A stretch of 53,876 bases of DNA. Origin: Methyloversatilis sp. (GTDB lineage Bacteria > Pseudomonadota > Gammaproteobacteria > Burkholderiales > Rhodocyclaceae). The stretch spans positions 1 to 53,876 of the forward strand of contig JAGNYW010000018.1 in the NCBI GenBank assembly GCA_017984755.1, read 5' to 3'. Made by a program: the position numbers and the translations under genes. How positions within the stretch are numbered: the stretch's first letter is position 1; each line of letters starts with the position of its first letter. A model generated the notes under the pieces. That model worked only from the letters and a program-made list of their open reading frames with translations. It did no database searches and was not told where the DNA came from. Below are positions 37,082 through 44,521 of the stretch, piece after piece.

Positions 37082-38800
37082 TCAATCTCCGCTGATCCGT
37101 TCCGCCGCCATCATTTCGCTGATGGCGTCCGGCGTCATGCCGGTGCGGGCGAGGACATGCGAGCCCAGTTGCAGGGCGGCTTCCAGTGCTTCAGGAATCA
37201 CTTCGCTGGCACCCGCAGCCAGCAGCTCCCGGGCATGCGCCCCGTCGCGTGCGCGTGCAATCAACGGCAGATGAGGAAATTCCGCGCGCAGGCTCCGCAC
37301 GACGTGACGGGCAGCTGCGGAATCATCCATCGTGACGACTACTGCACGGGCCTGGCCTGCCCCCAGATGATGCAGCAGTGACGGCTGGCCGGCATCGCCG
37401 ACCACGACATGTCGTCCCTCGGCGTGGTGACGCGCCGCCGCCGCGGCATTCCGCTCGATGCCGATCCAGCGCACATCGGCCCGTTCGAGAAGCCTGGCTA
37501 CCCGCTGACCAACCCGCCCGAAGCCGGCGATGATGACCACGCCCTCAAGCTCCGGCAGACCCTGCGGCGCTGCCGGAGCCCCGTCCGATGCAGTGAAGCG
37601 CCGGTGCAGCGCACGCCCGGCTCGCGCGGCAAGTGGCGTCATGAACATGCTCAGCGTCGCCGCCAGCAACATGAAGTTGCCGACGCCGGGCGACAGCAGG
37701 CCGCCGGTCAGCGCAATGCCGATCACGATGAAGGCGAATTCGCCGGACTGCCCGAGCAGCAGCGCCGCTTCGGCCGATTCGCCGGACGACAGCCCGGCCC
37801 GGCGGAACAGGCCATACATGACCGCGCCCTTGAGCAGGTAAAGCCCGAACACGGCCAGCACCAGCCAGAGCGCATCGCCCGCGACCTGCACCAGATCGAG
37901 GCTCATGCCCACCGACAGGAAGAAGAGCCCCATCAGCAGGCCCTTGAAAGGCTCGATCGCGAGCCGGGCGGCGTGCCGGTATTCCGTTTCGGACAGCATG
38001 AGCCCGGCGAGGAAGGCACCGAGCGCCATCGACAGCCCGGCGGCTCCGGTCAGCGCCGCCACGCCCAGCGTCGCGAACAGCGTGAGCGCCATGAAGGTGT
38101 CGGCCTGCGTGGTGACCGACACGTGCCTGAACAGCGGTGTGAGCACGAGACGCCCGAGCAGCAGGATGAGCGTCACGGCCAGCGCTGCCTTGGCCAGCGC
38201 CACACCCAACAGCCACAGGAAATGACCGCCCGCTTCGGGATCACCCAGCAGACCGAGCAGGATGAGCAGCGGCACGACTGCGATGTCCTGCAGCAGCAGC
38301 ACGGCGAAGCTCATGCGTCCCACCGTCGAGTGAGTCTGACCCGATTCGGCCAGCAGCTGCATCACCACCGCGGTGGATGACATGGCCAGCCCAAGCCCGA
38401 GCACCAGTGCCGCCTCGTGGCCATTGCCGAATGCGAACGCAATGGCGCCGATCAGCGCGCCGCAGCCCAGCCACTGCGCGCTGCCCACGCCGAGCACCCA
38501 GCGGCGCAGCGACCACAGCTGACGTGCCGGCAGCTCGAGTCCGATCAGAAACAGCATGAACACGACCCCCAGCTCGGCAAGCACCTTCACGCCTTCGCCG
38601 TCGGCGATCGTGAGCCAGCCCAGCCAGGCGTGATCAGCCGCGAGACGCCCGAGGCCATGCGGGCCGAACAGCGCGCCGGCGATCAGGAAAGCCACCACCT
38701 GACTCACCCGGGCACGGGCGAGCAGCGGCATCACCAGACCGGCGATCGCGAGAAAGAGGAGGATGGGCTGCAGGTGGGGCAGGCCGGCGTGAGCGTCCAT
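37082..38800 (-). CDS. Monovalent cation:proton antiporter-2 family (KefB/KefC-like)
   Basis: Inner-membrane K+ or Na+/H+ antiporter, 572 aa. The N-terminal ~390 residues contain about 12 helices with GVVFMLFLIGLELPARQL and the ion-site GLGLAMSSTAVVMQLL followed by LLLQDIAVVPLL. The C-terminal ~150 residues form an NAD-binding TrkA-N domain (VVIIAGFGRVGQRVARLLE). This is the KefB/KefC layout; whether it is glutathione-gated cannot be told, as no KefF/KefG-like partner is adjacent. The gene is followed downstream by the hairpin at 37062-37081. Confidence 0.9.
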   Translation of the reverse strand: MDAHAGLPHLQPILLFLAIAGLVMPLLARARVSQVVAFLIAGALFGPHGLGRLAADHAWLGWLTIADGEGVKVLAELGVVFMLFLIGLELPARQLWSLRRWVLGVGSAQWLGCGALIGAIAFAFGNGHEAALVLGLGLAMSSTAVVMQLLAESGQTHSTVGRMSFAVLLLQDIAVVPLLILLGLLGDPEAGGHFLWLLGVALAKAALAVTLILLLGRLVLTPLFRHVSVTTQADTFMALTLFATLGVAALTGAAGLSMALGAFLAGLMLSETEYRHAARLAIEPFKGLLMGLFFLSVGMSLDLVQVAGDALWLVLAVFGLYLLKGAVMYGLFRRAGLSSGESAEAALLLGQSGEFAFIVIGIALTGGLLSPGVGNFMLLAATLSMFMTPLAARAGRALHRRFTASDGAPAAPQGLPELEGVVIIAGFGRVGQRVARLLERADVRWIGIERNAAAAARHHAEGRHVVVGDAGQPSLLHHLGAGQARAVVVTMDDSAAARHVVRSLRAEFPHLPLIARARDGAHARELLAAGASEVIPEALEAALQLGSHVLARTGMTPDAISEMMAAERISGD

Positions 38801-38855
38801 CTATCTACAATGCATCACGGTGCCTGCCTGCGCATTGACACAAGTCGCCTGCGCG

Positions 38856-39629
38856 TCAGTCCTGCGGTGCGTAGACGTTGCTCAGGGTGCCCACGCCGCT
38901 GACCGTCACTTCGACCGTGCTGCCCGGTTTCATCGGCAGCACACCGACCGATGTGCCGCAGCAGATCACGTCGCCGGGCATCAGCGTCATGTCGTGCGAA
39001 ATCATGGACACCAGCCGGGCCGGCGGAATGATCATGTCCGACACTGGATAGCGCTGACGCTCGCGACCGCCCACGGTGGTGACGACCTCGGCATCGGTTG
39101 GCAGCGCATCGGTTTCGATGACCGGACCGAACACGCCGAAGCCGTCGAAGCTCTTGGCGCGCGTCCACTGCGCGAATGACGGGTCCTTGTCGACCAGTTC
39201 CAGCGCGCTGACGTCATTCACGCAGGTATAGCCGAAGATCGCCGCGGCAGCCTGCGTTTCGTCGAGGTTGCGTGCAACGCGCCCGACTACAACGCCCAGT
39301 TCGCCTTCGTAGAACACCCGGCCGTCGAACGCGAGCGGCTTCGGAATCGGCTGACGGTGCCAGTTGAGCGCCGTCGGCGAGCGGACGACGAACAGCGGCT
39401 CTGCCGGAATGCTGCCGCCGGACTTCTGCACCGCAGCGTGAAAGTTGTTCACGATGATGATCATCTTGGGCGGTACACAAGGCATCAGCCAGTCGATGCC
39501 TTCGAGCAGCACGGTTTCACCCGTCGCACGATGTTCGCCGAACAGGTCACCTTCAAGCAGTTCGACCCGATCGCCGGCGATGCGACCGAGTCGTTCGGCG
39601 CCGTGATGGCACAAACGCAGGTATTTCAT
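38856..39629 (-). CDS. Fumarylacetoacetate hydrolase family protein
   Basis: Metal-dependent hydrolase/isomerase/decarboxylase fold, 257 aa. It shows FYEGELGVVVGRVARNL (metal-binding Glu pair), FGYTCVNDVSALEL with an Asp ligand, and a C-terminal GDVICCGTSVGV. Family members act on 2-oxo-acids in aromatic-compound breakdown, on acylpyruvates, or on oxaloacetate; no catabolic pathway genes are adjacent to fix the reaction. It lies just upstream of the antiporter gene (56 bp) in the same direction. Confidence 0.88.
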   Translation of the reverse strand: MKYLRLCHHGAERLGRIAGDRVELLEGDLFGEHRATGETVLLEGIDWLMPCVPPKMIIIVNNFHAAVQKSGGSIPAEPLFVVRSPTALNWHRQPIPKPLAFDGRVFYEGELGVVVGRVARNLDETQAAAAIFGYTCVNDVSALELVDKDPSFAQWTRAKSFDGFGVFGPVIETDALPTDAEVVTTVGGRERQRYPVSDMIIPPARLVSMISHDMTLMPGDVICCGTSVGVLPMKPGSTVEVTVSGVGTLSNVYAPQD

Positions 39630-39664
39630 CGTTACGTCCTGTGCAAGAGGGATTACAGCTGAAT

Positions 39665-40240
39665 TCAGGGGCGCAGCCGGCTGGCGACAAGAACCAGCCG
39701 CGCAGCCGTCCGGTCGAGCATCTGCTGCAGGCGTTCGTCGCTCAGGCGTCCATCCGGCGTGAAGGCGCCCGCAGCGCCGCCGATCGCGACCTGTTCGGAC
39801 AGCACCAGCGCACCGACCGACTGCAGCACCGCACGCAGATGAACGAGACCGCGCAGGCCGCCCAGCGCACCCGGCGACGCGGCGGCAAGCGCGACCACCT
39901 TGCCGGCGTAGGGCACGGTGCCCGCTTCATCCCCGGCCGGGCGGGAAACCCAGTCCAGCGTGTTCTTGAGCACGGCGCTGAACGAGCCGTTGTACTCGGG
40001 CGACGCGATGAACAGTCCGTCGTGCGACTTGAACAATTCCTTCAGCGGACGGACACCGAGCGGCAGACCAGCCGATGTTTCGAGGTCGCCGTCATACATC
40101 GGCAGCGGGTGATCGCGCAGGTCCATCAGTGTCGCCTCACCGCCGGCTTCTTCGACTGCACGCGCGGCGGCGAGTGCAAGCTGCCGGTTGAACGATGCTT
40201 CGCGGGTACTGCCTGCGAAACAGAGAATACGGGGCTTCAT
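39665..40240 (-). CDS. NADPH-dependent FMN reductase family protein
   Basis: Flavodoxin-fold FMN or azo/quinone reductase, 191 aa. The phosphate-binding loop GSTREASFNRQLA lies at the N-terminus and the flavin-isoalloxazine segment SPEYNGSFSAVLKNTLDW in the middle. Start ATG 40240 (MKPRILCFAG) follows a GAGGAAGAAGG site, so the longer frame to 40333 is not favoured. Likely role is defence against electrophilic quinones or supply of reduced flavin, inferred from family. Confidence 0.9.
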   Translation of the reverse strand: MKPRILCFAGSTREASFNRQLALAAARAVEEAGGEATLMDLRDHPLPMYDGDLETSAGLPLGVRPLKELFKSHDGLFIASPEYNGSFSAVLKNTLDWVSRPAGDEAGTVPYAGKVVALAAASPGALGGLRGLVHLRAVLQSVGALVLSEQVAIGGAAGAFTPDGRLSDERLQQMLDRTAARLVLVASRLRP

Positions 40241-40296
40241 GCCTTCTTCCTCCGAACTGTTGCGCACGACGGCCAGACCTTTGTTGCGGTTGCTGT

Positions 40297-40923
40297 TCAT
40301 GGAGAGTCGAGCCAGTCGAGAATGGGTTGCCACTGCTCACGGTCGGTCTGCGCGCGCGAGCGCGACAGATCGAAAATGCTCATGCCGTGTGCGGCTGTCT
40401 GCACGTAAAGCTGCGAATTTCGCAGGTAGGCCAGCACCGGTACATCAAGGCTTTCGCAGAAGCGCTCCAGCTCCTGTGCGGCGCGTGTGCGGGCATCGAC
40501 CCGCATGCCGACAACGGCGATGCGCACGCGCGCCGAACTGATCCGCTTGTGCGCCGACAGTTCGTTCAGGAATTCGCCGGTGGCAAGGATATCGAACAGC
40601 GACGGCTGCACCGGCACGAGGACGCGGTCCACGCTGCGCAACATCGTTTCGAGCCGCTTGCCGCGCAGACCGGCCGGCGTATCGAGCACGACATGCGTGG
40701 TACCGCGCGGCGGCCGCGCCGGCATGTCGGGTTCGATATCCCAGCCTGCGATCGGCGCCAGCAGCGGCGAGCGAAGGGCCAGCCAGTGGCGCGCCGACTG
40801 CTGGCGATCGATGTCGCCCAGCATCACGCGGGCACCCTGTGTCGCATAGTGCGCAGCGACGCTGGTGGCCAGCGTGCTCTTGCCGGCACCGCCCTTGGGA
40901 TTCGCAACCAGAACACTGTGCAT
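40297..40923 (-). CDS. ParA-family ATPase (orphan)
   Basis: Deviant Walker A ATPase, 208 aa. Start MHSVLVANPKGGAGKSTLAT gives the motif KGGAGKST, then IDRQQSARHWLALR as an A'-like segment and VVLDTPAGLRGK as Walker B. I preferred ATG 40923 to the longer frame at 41043. There is no ParB or parS-like cluster beside it, so it may position another cargo (plasmid-like MipZ/McdA style) rather than segregate DNA. A second ParA lies 2.2 kb away. Confidence 0.88.
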   Translation of the reverse strand: MHSVLVANPKGGAGKSTLATSVAAHYATQGARVMLGDIDRQQSARHWLALRSPLLAPIAGWDIEPDMPARPPRGTTHVVLDTPAGLRGKRLETMLRSVDRVLVPVQPSLFDILATGEFLNELSAHKRISSARVRIAVVGMRVDARTRAAQELERFCESLDVPVLAYLRNSQLYVQTAAHGMSIFDLSRSRAQTDREQWQPILDWLDSP

Positions 40924-40933
40924 CGGAAGAACC

Positions 40934-41593
40934 TCAGGACAACACGATTTCGCGCGCGAACTGGCCGCAGGGCTGTGAATGAAGGGTCCAGAACGCGTCG
41001 GCCACGCGGGCTGCATCAAGCAGGCTGCCCTCACGCAATACACCGGCGATGGTGACGATGGCCGCGTGCACGCCGGCCGGCGACAACTCCTGGTTCAGGC
41101 TGAACACCAGATTGCGCAGCGCCGCCTTCTGCACCGACAACGAGGCGGCCGCCGCGACCGGCTCCATCGCAAGCCCGCCGCCGGTGAACAGAATGCTGCC
41201 CTGTCCGGCAGCGCGCATTGCGGGGAGCACCGCTCGTGCGGCGATCAGCGCACCGAGCACACCGATTCGCAGATCGGCCGCCAGCGCTTCCGGATCGAGC
41301 ACCGACGGCGCGCTTTCGCGCGGCACCGACGCGTTGAACACCAGCACCTCGGGCGGTGGCATCGCGTGCCGCATGCTTTCGATGGCGCAGACGATGGATT
41401 CATCGCTGCCGGCATCCGCCACGAAACCCTGGGCCGTGACGCCGCGCGCAGCGAGTTCGTGCTCATAGCGCTCAAGCTTGCCGGCATTGCGCGAAATCAT
41501 GGCCACGCAGTAACCCTCGGCCCCGAAGCGTCGCGCAACAGCCGCGCCGACTCCGGTCCCCATGCCGACAATGGCACACACTTTCGATCCCAT
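40934..41593 (-). CDS. SDR-family oxidoreductase lacking the catalytic tyrosine
   Basis: Rossmann-fold short-chain dehydrogenase/reductase-like protein, 219 aa. The cofactor loop is VGMGTGVGAAVARRF and the NAG-like strand is FNASVP. Where SDRs have Tyr-x3-Lys, this protein reads LSVQKAAL, so the Lys is kept but the Tyr is replaced by Leu, and the usual Ser is replaced in FTGGGLAM. It may therefore not be a normal dehydrogenase. It lies between a ParA gene and a small secreted protein gene, all on the minus strand. Confidence 0.82.
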   Translation of the reverse strand: MGSKVCAIVGMGTGVGAAVARRFGAEGYCVAMISRNAGKLERYEHELAARGVTAQGFVADAGSDESIVCAIESMRHAMPPPEVLVFNASVPRESAPSVLDPEALAADLRIGVLGALIAARAVLPAMRAAGQGSILFTGGGLAMEPVAAAASLSVQKAALRNLVFSLNQELSPAGVHAAIVTIAGVLREGSLLDAARVADAFWTLHSQPCGQFAREIVLS

Positions 41594-41617
41594 ACCGTCT
41601 CCTCCGGACCCGCCCTG

Positions 41618-41956
41618 CTACTTGTTCTTCGCAGCCGCGCGGGCACTGACCAGTGCGTTGCGGCGCTCCTCGTCGGCCTGGGCAATGGCCTGTTTCTGTT
41701 CGTCGGTCAGCGGCTGCCCGCGCCGTTGTCCGATCGCGGCAACCACGCGCGCGGCCGGATCCGTGATGCGGCCTTCCGCCGGCATGGCGGCACGGACCTC
41801 ACTTTCCGGCAACCGGGTGATATCCATCACTCGTCGCACGAACTGATCTTCGATCCGGCGCGTCTCGGCCTTGAGAAAAGTGGTCTGCGCAGGTGTCTGC
41901 GCCATGGCCGACGAGAGCATGCAGCAGCAGACGAACAGCGACAACAGAAACTTCAT
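41618..41956 (-). CDS. Small secreted protein of unknown function
   Basis: A 112-aa protein beginning with a signal peptide (MKFLLSLFVCCCMLSSAMAQ). The mature part is charged and helical (TRRIEDQFVRRVMDITRLPE; TDEQKQAIAQADEERRNALV) and resembles small periplasmic helical proteins, but no domain is recognised. Start ATG 41956 has a GGAG site; a longer frame to 42025 overlaps the next gene. Confidence 0.7.
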   Translation of the reverse strand: MKFLLSLFVCCCMLSSAMAQTPAQTTFLKAETRRIEDQFVRRVMDITRLPESEVRAAMPAEGRITDPAARVVAAIGQRRGQPLTDEQKQAIAQADEERRNALVSARAAAKNK

Positions 41957-42021
41957 CGAATACGCTCCGGAGGTGAATGCCGTTCGGTCAATGACCGGTC
42001 GGCGCGGCGGGTGGCAGGCGC

Positions 42022-43005
42022 TCACCCGGGCAACAGCAGGGTGGAACCGGTCGTGCGCCGCGCAGCCAGATCTTCATGCGCACGGGCACAATCCTTCAAC
42101 GCATGGCGCTGGCCGATGGAAACACTCACCGTGCCGTCGATCACCCGCTCGAACAGCTCGGCCGCCATCGACAGCAGGTCGGTGCGCTCGGCGGCATAGT
42201 GAAACAGGGTCGGGCGCGTCAGGAACAGCGATCCCTTCTGCGCCAGCAATCCCGGCTCGAACGCCGCGACCGGTCCGGATGCGTTGCCGAAGCTCACCAT
42301 CATGCCCAGCGGAGCAAGACAATCCAGCGACGCCATGAAAGTATCGCGACCGACGCCGTCATAGACCACGCGCACACCGCGGCCCTGCGTCAGCGCACGC
42401 ACTCTGGCCGGCAGATCGGCCGGCGCGACACCCACCAGCACGTGATCGCAGCCGTGCTCGCGCGCCAGCACGGCTTTCTGTTCGGTGCTGACAGTGCCGA
42501 TCACGCTGACACCCAGCGCGCGCGCCCACTGGCAGAGAATGAGCCCGACACCGCCGGCTGCGGCATGCATCAGGATGACATCGCCCGGTTCGACCCGGCA
42601 GGTGCGGCGCAGCAGGTACTGTGCCGTGAGGCCCTTGAGCATCAGCGCGGCTGCGGTATCGAAGCCGATGGCATCGGGCAGGCGCACCAGACGGTCGGCC
42701 GGCAGAGTGCGCACCTGCGCGTAGGCGCCGAGCGCCCCCCCCGCATAGGCAACCCGGTCGCCGGGCGCAATGTCGGTCACGCCCGGGCCCACCGCCTCGA
42801 CCACGCCGGCCGCCTCCTGACCGAGCCCGCTGGGCAGCGGCACCGGGTAAAGGCCGGAACGGTGATAGATGTCGATGAAATTGACACCGACGGCGTGCTG
42901 ACGCACGAGCGCCTCGCCGGCGGCAGGTTCGCCCACCGCCACGCCCTCGTACTGCAGCACCTCGGGGCCACCCGTACGGTGAAGGCGTACAGCGTAATTC
43001 GTCAT
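42022..43005 (-). CDS. NADPH:quinone oxidoreductase-like alcohol dehydrogenase (Qor family)
   Basis: Zinc-independent medium-chain dehydrogenase/reductase, 327 aa, with typical quinone reductase features: NFIDIYHRSGLYPVPLP, GDRVAYAGGALGAYAQV and the cofactor loop HAAAGGVGLILCQWA. I chose ATG 43005 since GGCGGA sits at good spacing; an ATG at 43011 adds two residues. A TTGGTC-18-TAGAAT promoter is seen upstream. Likely one- or two-electron reduction of quinones or related electrophiles. Confidence 0.92.
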   Translation of the reverse strand: MTNYAVRLHRTGGPEVLQYEGVAVGEPAAGEALVRQHAVGVNFIDIYHRSGLYPVPLPSGLGQEAAGVVEAVGPGVTDIAPGDRVAYAGGALGAYAQVRTLPADRLVRLPDAIGFDTAAALMLKGLTAQYLLRRTCRVEPGDVILMHAAAGGVGLILCQWARALGVSVIGTVSTEQKAVLAREHGCDHVLVGVAPADLPARVRALTQGRGVRVVYDGVGRDTFMASLDCLAPLGMMVSFGNASGPVAAFEPGLLAQKGSLFLTRPTLFHYAAERTDLLSMAAELFERVIDGTVSVSIGQRHALKDCARAHEDLAARRTTGSTLLLPG

Positions 43006-43036
43006 GTTCATTCCGCCAGCAAGGACATTGCCGCGG

Positions 43037-43066
43037 ATTCTACCGGCCCGAAACCGGCACGACCAA
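43037..43066 (-). promoter_or_regulatory. Candidate promoter of the quinone oxidoreductase gene
   Basis: On the minus strand TTGGTC (43066-43061) is followed by 18 nt and TAGAAT (43042-43037), placing a start about 20-25 nt upstream of the coding sequence. Confidence 0.45.
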
Positions 43067-43124
43067 TGGTGCACTGCATCGAAGGATTTGGCAGAATGCG
43101 TGCTCAAGCCCACCGGAGTCCGTC

Positions 43125-43904
43125 ATGCGTCGTGTCGTGTTCAATCAGAAAGGTGGCGTCGGCAAATCCACCATCACCTGCAACCTCGCGGCGATCAGTG
43201 CGGCGCGCGGCAAGCGCACGCTGGTGATCGATCTCGACACCCAGTGCAACTCCAGCCATTACCTGCTGGGCGATCGGGCCGGCGAGGTAGCACTCGGTGC
43301 CGCGGAATTTTTCGACCAGATCCTCAATTTCAAGCTCACGCCACGAGACACCAGTGAATTCGTGACGGAAACCGGACACCCCGGCCTGTCGATCATGACG
43401 GCCAGTCCGCAACTGGCCGAACTCGAGAACAAGCTCGAATCGCGCTACAAGATTTACAAGCTGCGCGAAGCGCTCGAGGCACTCTATCAGTTCGACAATA
43501 TCTACATCGACACACCACCCGCTCTCAACTTCTACTCACGTTGTGCGCTGATCGCAGCAGAATCGGTGCTGATACCGTTCGATTGCGACGATTTCTCGCG
43601 CAAGGCGCTGTACACGCTGATCGACAACATCGAAGAAATCCGGTCCGATCACAATGAAGGCCTGAAGCTGGAAGGCATCGTGATCAACCAGTTCCAGGCA
43701 CGCTCCAGCCTGCCGGTACGCGTAGTGCAGGAATTGCGCGACGAGGGCCTCCCGGTGCTCGAAGCCGCCCTGTCGTCGTCGGTCAAGGTGAAGGAATCGC
43801 ACGAGGCAGCGCAGCCGCTGATCCATTTCGCACCGACGCACAAGCTGACCCAGGAATTCATTGCGCTGTACGACCTGCTGGACGCTCACCGCCGCGGCCC
43901 CTGA
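43125..43904 (+). CDS. ParA-family ATPase (orphan)
   Basis: Deviant Walker A ATPase, 259 aa. It starts MRRVVFNQKGGVGKSTITCN (KGGVGKST), followed by VIDLDTQCNSSHYLLG, Walker B IYIDTPPALNF and a longer C-terminal half. Conserved helices near SSVKVKESHEAAQPLIHF are ParA-like. No ParB partner is adjacent; it stands divergently from the quinone reductase gene. Chromosomal orphans of this size sometimes position cell-surface or chemotaxis complexes, which is inference. Confidence 0.9.
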   Translation: MRRVVFNQKGGVGKSTITCNLAAISAARGKRTLVIDLDTQCNSSHYLLGDRAGEVALGAAEFFDQILNFKLTPRDTSEFVTETGHPGLSIMTASPQLAELENKLESRYKIYKLREALEALYQFDNIYIDTPPALNFYSRCALIAAESVLIPFDCDDFSRKALYTLIDNIEEIRSDHNEGLKLEGIVINQFQARSSLPVRVVQELRDEGLPVLEAALSSSVKVKESHEAAQPLIHFAPTHKLTQEFIALYDLLDAHRRGP

Positions 43905-43948
43905 TCCGCCGGGCGAACTCCGCCGCACCTGCGCATGTCGGAGATCAC

Positions 43949-44521
43949 ATGACACGGATTCGATTCTTCCCGGGCGCCACACCGGCAGCGCGCATGCCGG
44001 CGCCGCGCACGCTGCGCCGGCACCTCGCATCGGCGTCCGCCTGCCTCGCGCTGGCACTTGCCGCCGCATCAGCCAGCGCCGCCGGCATCTATCGCACCGT
44101 GATTCAGCTCGATGGAGGCTGGCCGCGTGCCTGCGGCACGGCAGTCCGGGTTTCGGGCTGGGACATCCGCATCGTGCGCGAGCGCATCGGCGACGACATC
44201 ACCGCACGCGTCGAAGCCACCCCACCCGAGGGTGGTGACCCATTGCCGGTGCTGGCCCGGCTGGAGATAGCGCAATTCAGGCCAGCCATCCTGCTGGTGC
44301 CGAACGACGGACAACTGACGCTGCCCGGTTTCGACGCCGACGAACGACAGGACTGGGCAACCCTGATGCGCAATTTTCTTTTCTTCGGCGGCAAGCTGGT
44401 ACTGGGACGTGTCGGCGGCGATATAGAAGTCGGCTTCGACGGACCGGCGCCCCGCGACGTGACGGCGCAGTATCTGAATTGTTCAGGCGATCTCGCCGCC
44501 CCGTTCCGCAGCGGCAGCTGA
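43949..44521 (+). CDS. Secreted protein of unknown function
   Basis: A 190-aa protein with a long N-terminal leader ending in a hydrophobic segment (ASACLALALAAASASAAG) and a beta-rich mature part with one Cys pair (PRACGTAV; LNCSGD). I do not recognise a family. It lies 44 nt after the ParA gene on the same strand and may be co-transcribed. Its end overlaps the convergent GGDEF/EAL gene end by about 39 nt. Confidence 0.65.
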   Translation: MTRIRFFPGATPAARMPAPRTLRRHLASASACLALALAAASASAAGIYRTVIQLDGGWPRACGTAVRVSGWDIRIVRERIGDDITARVEATPPEGGDPLPVLARLEIAQFRPAILLVPNDGQLTLPGFDADERQDWATLMRNFLFFGGKLVLGRVGGDIEVGFDGPAPRDVTAQYLNCSGDLAAPFRSGS

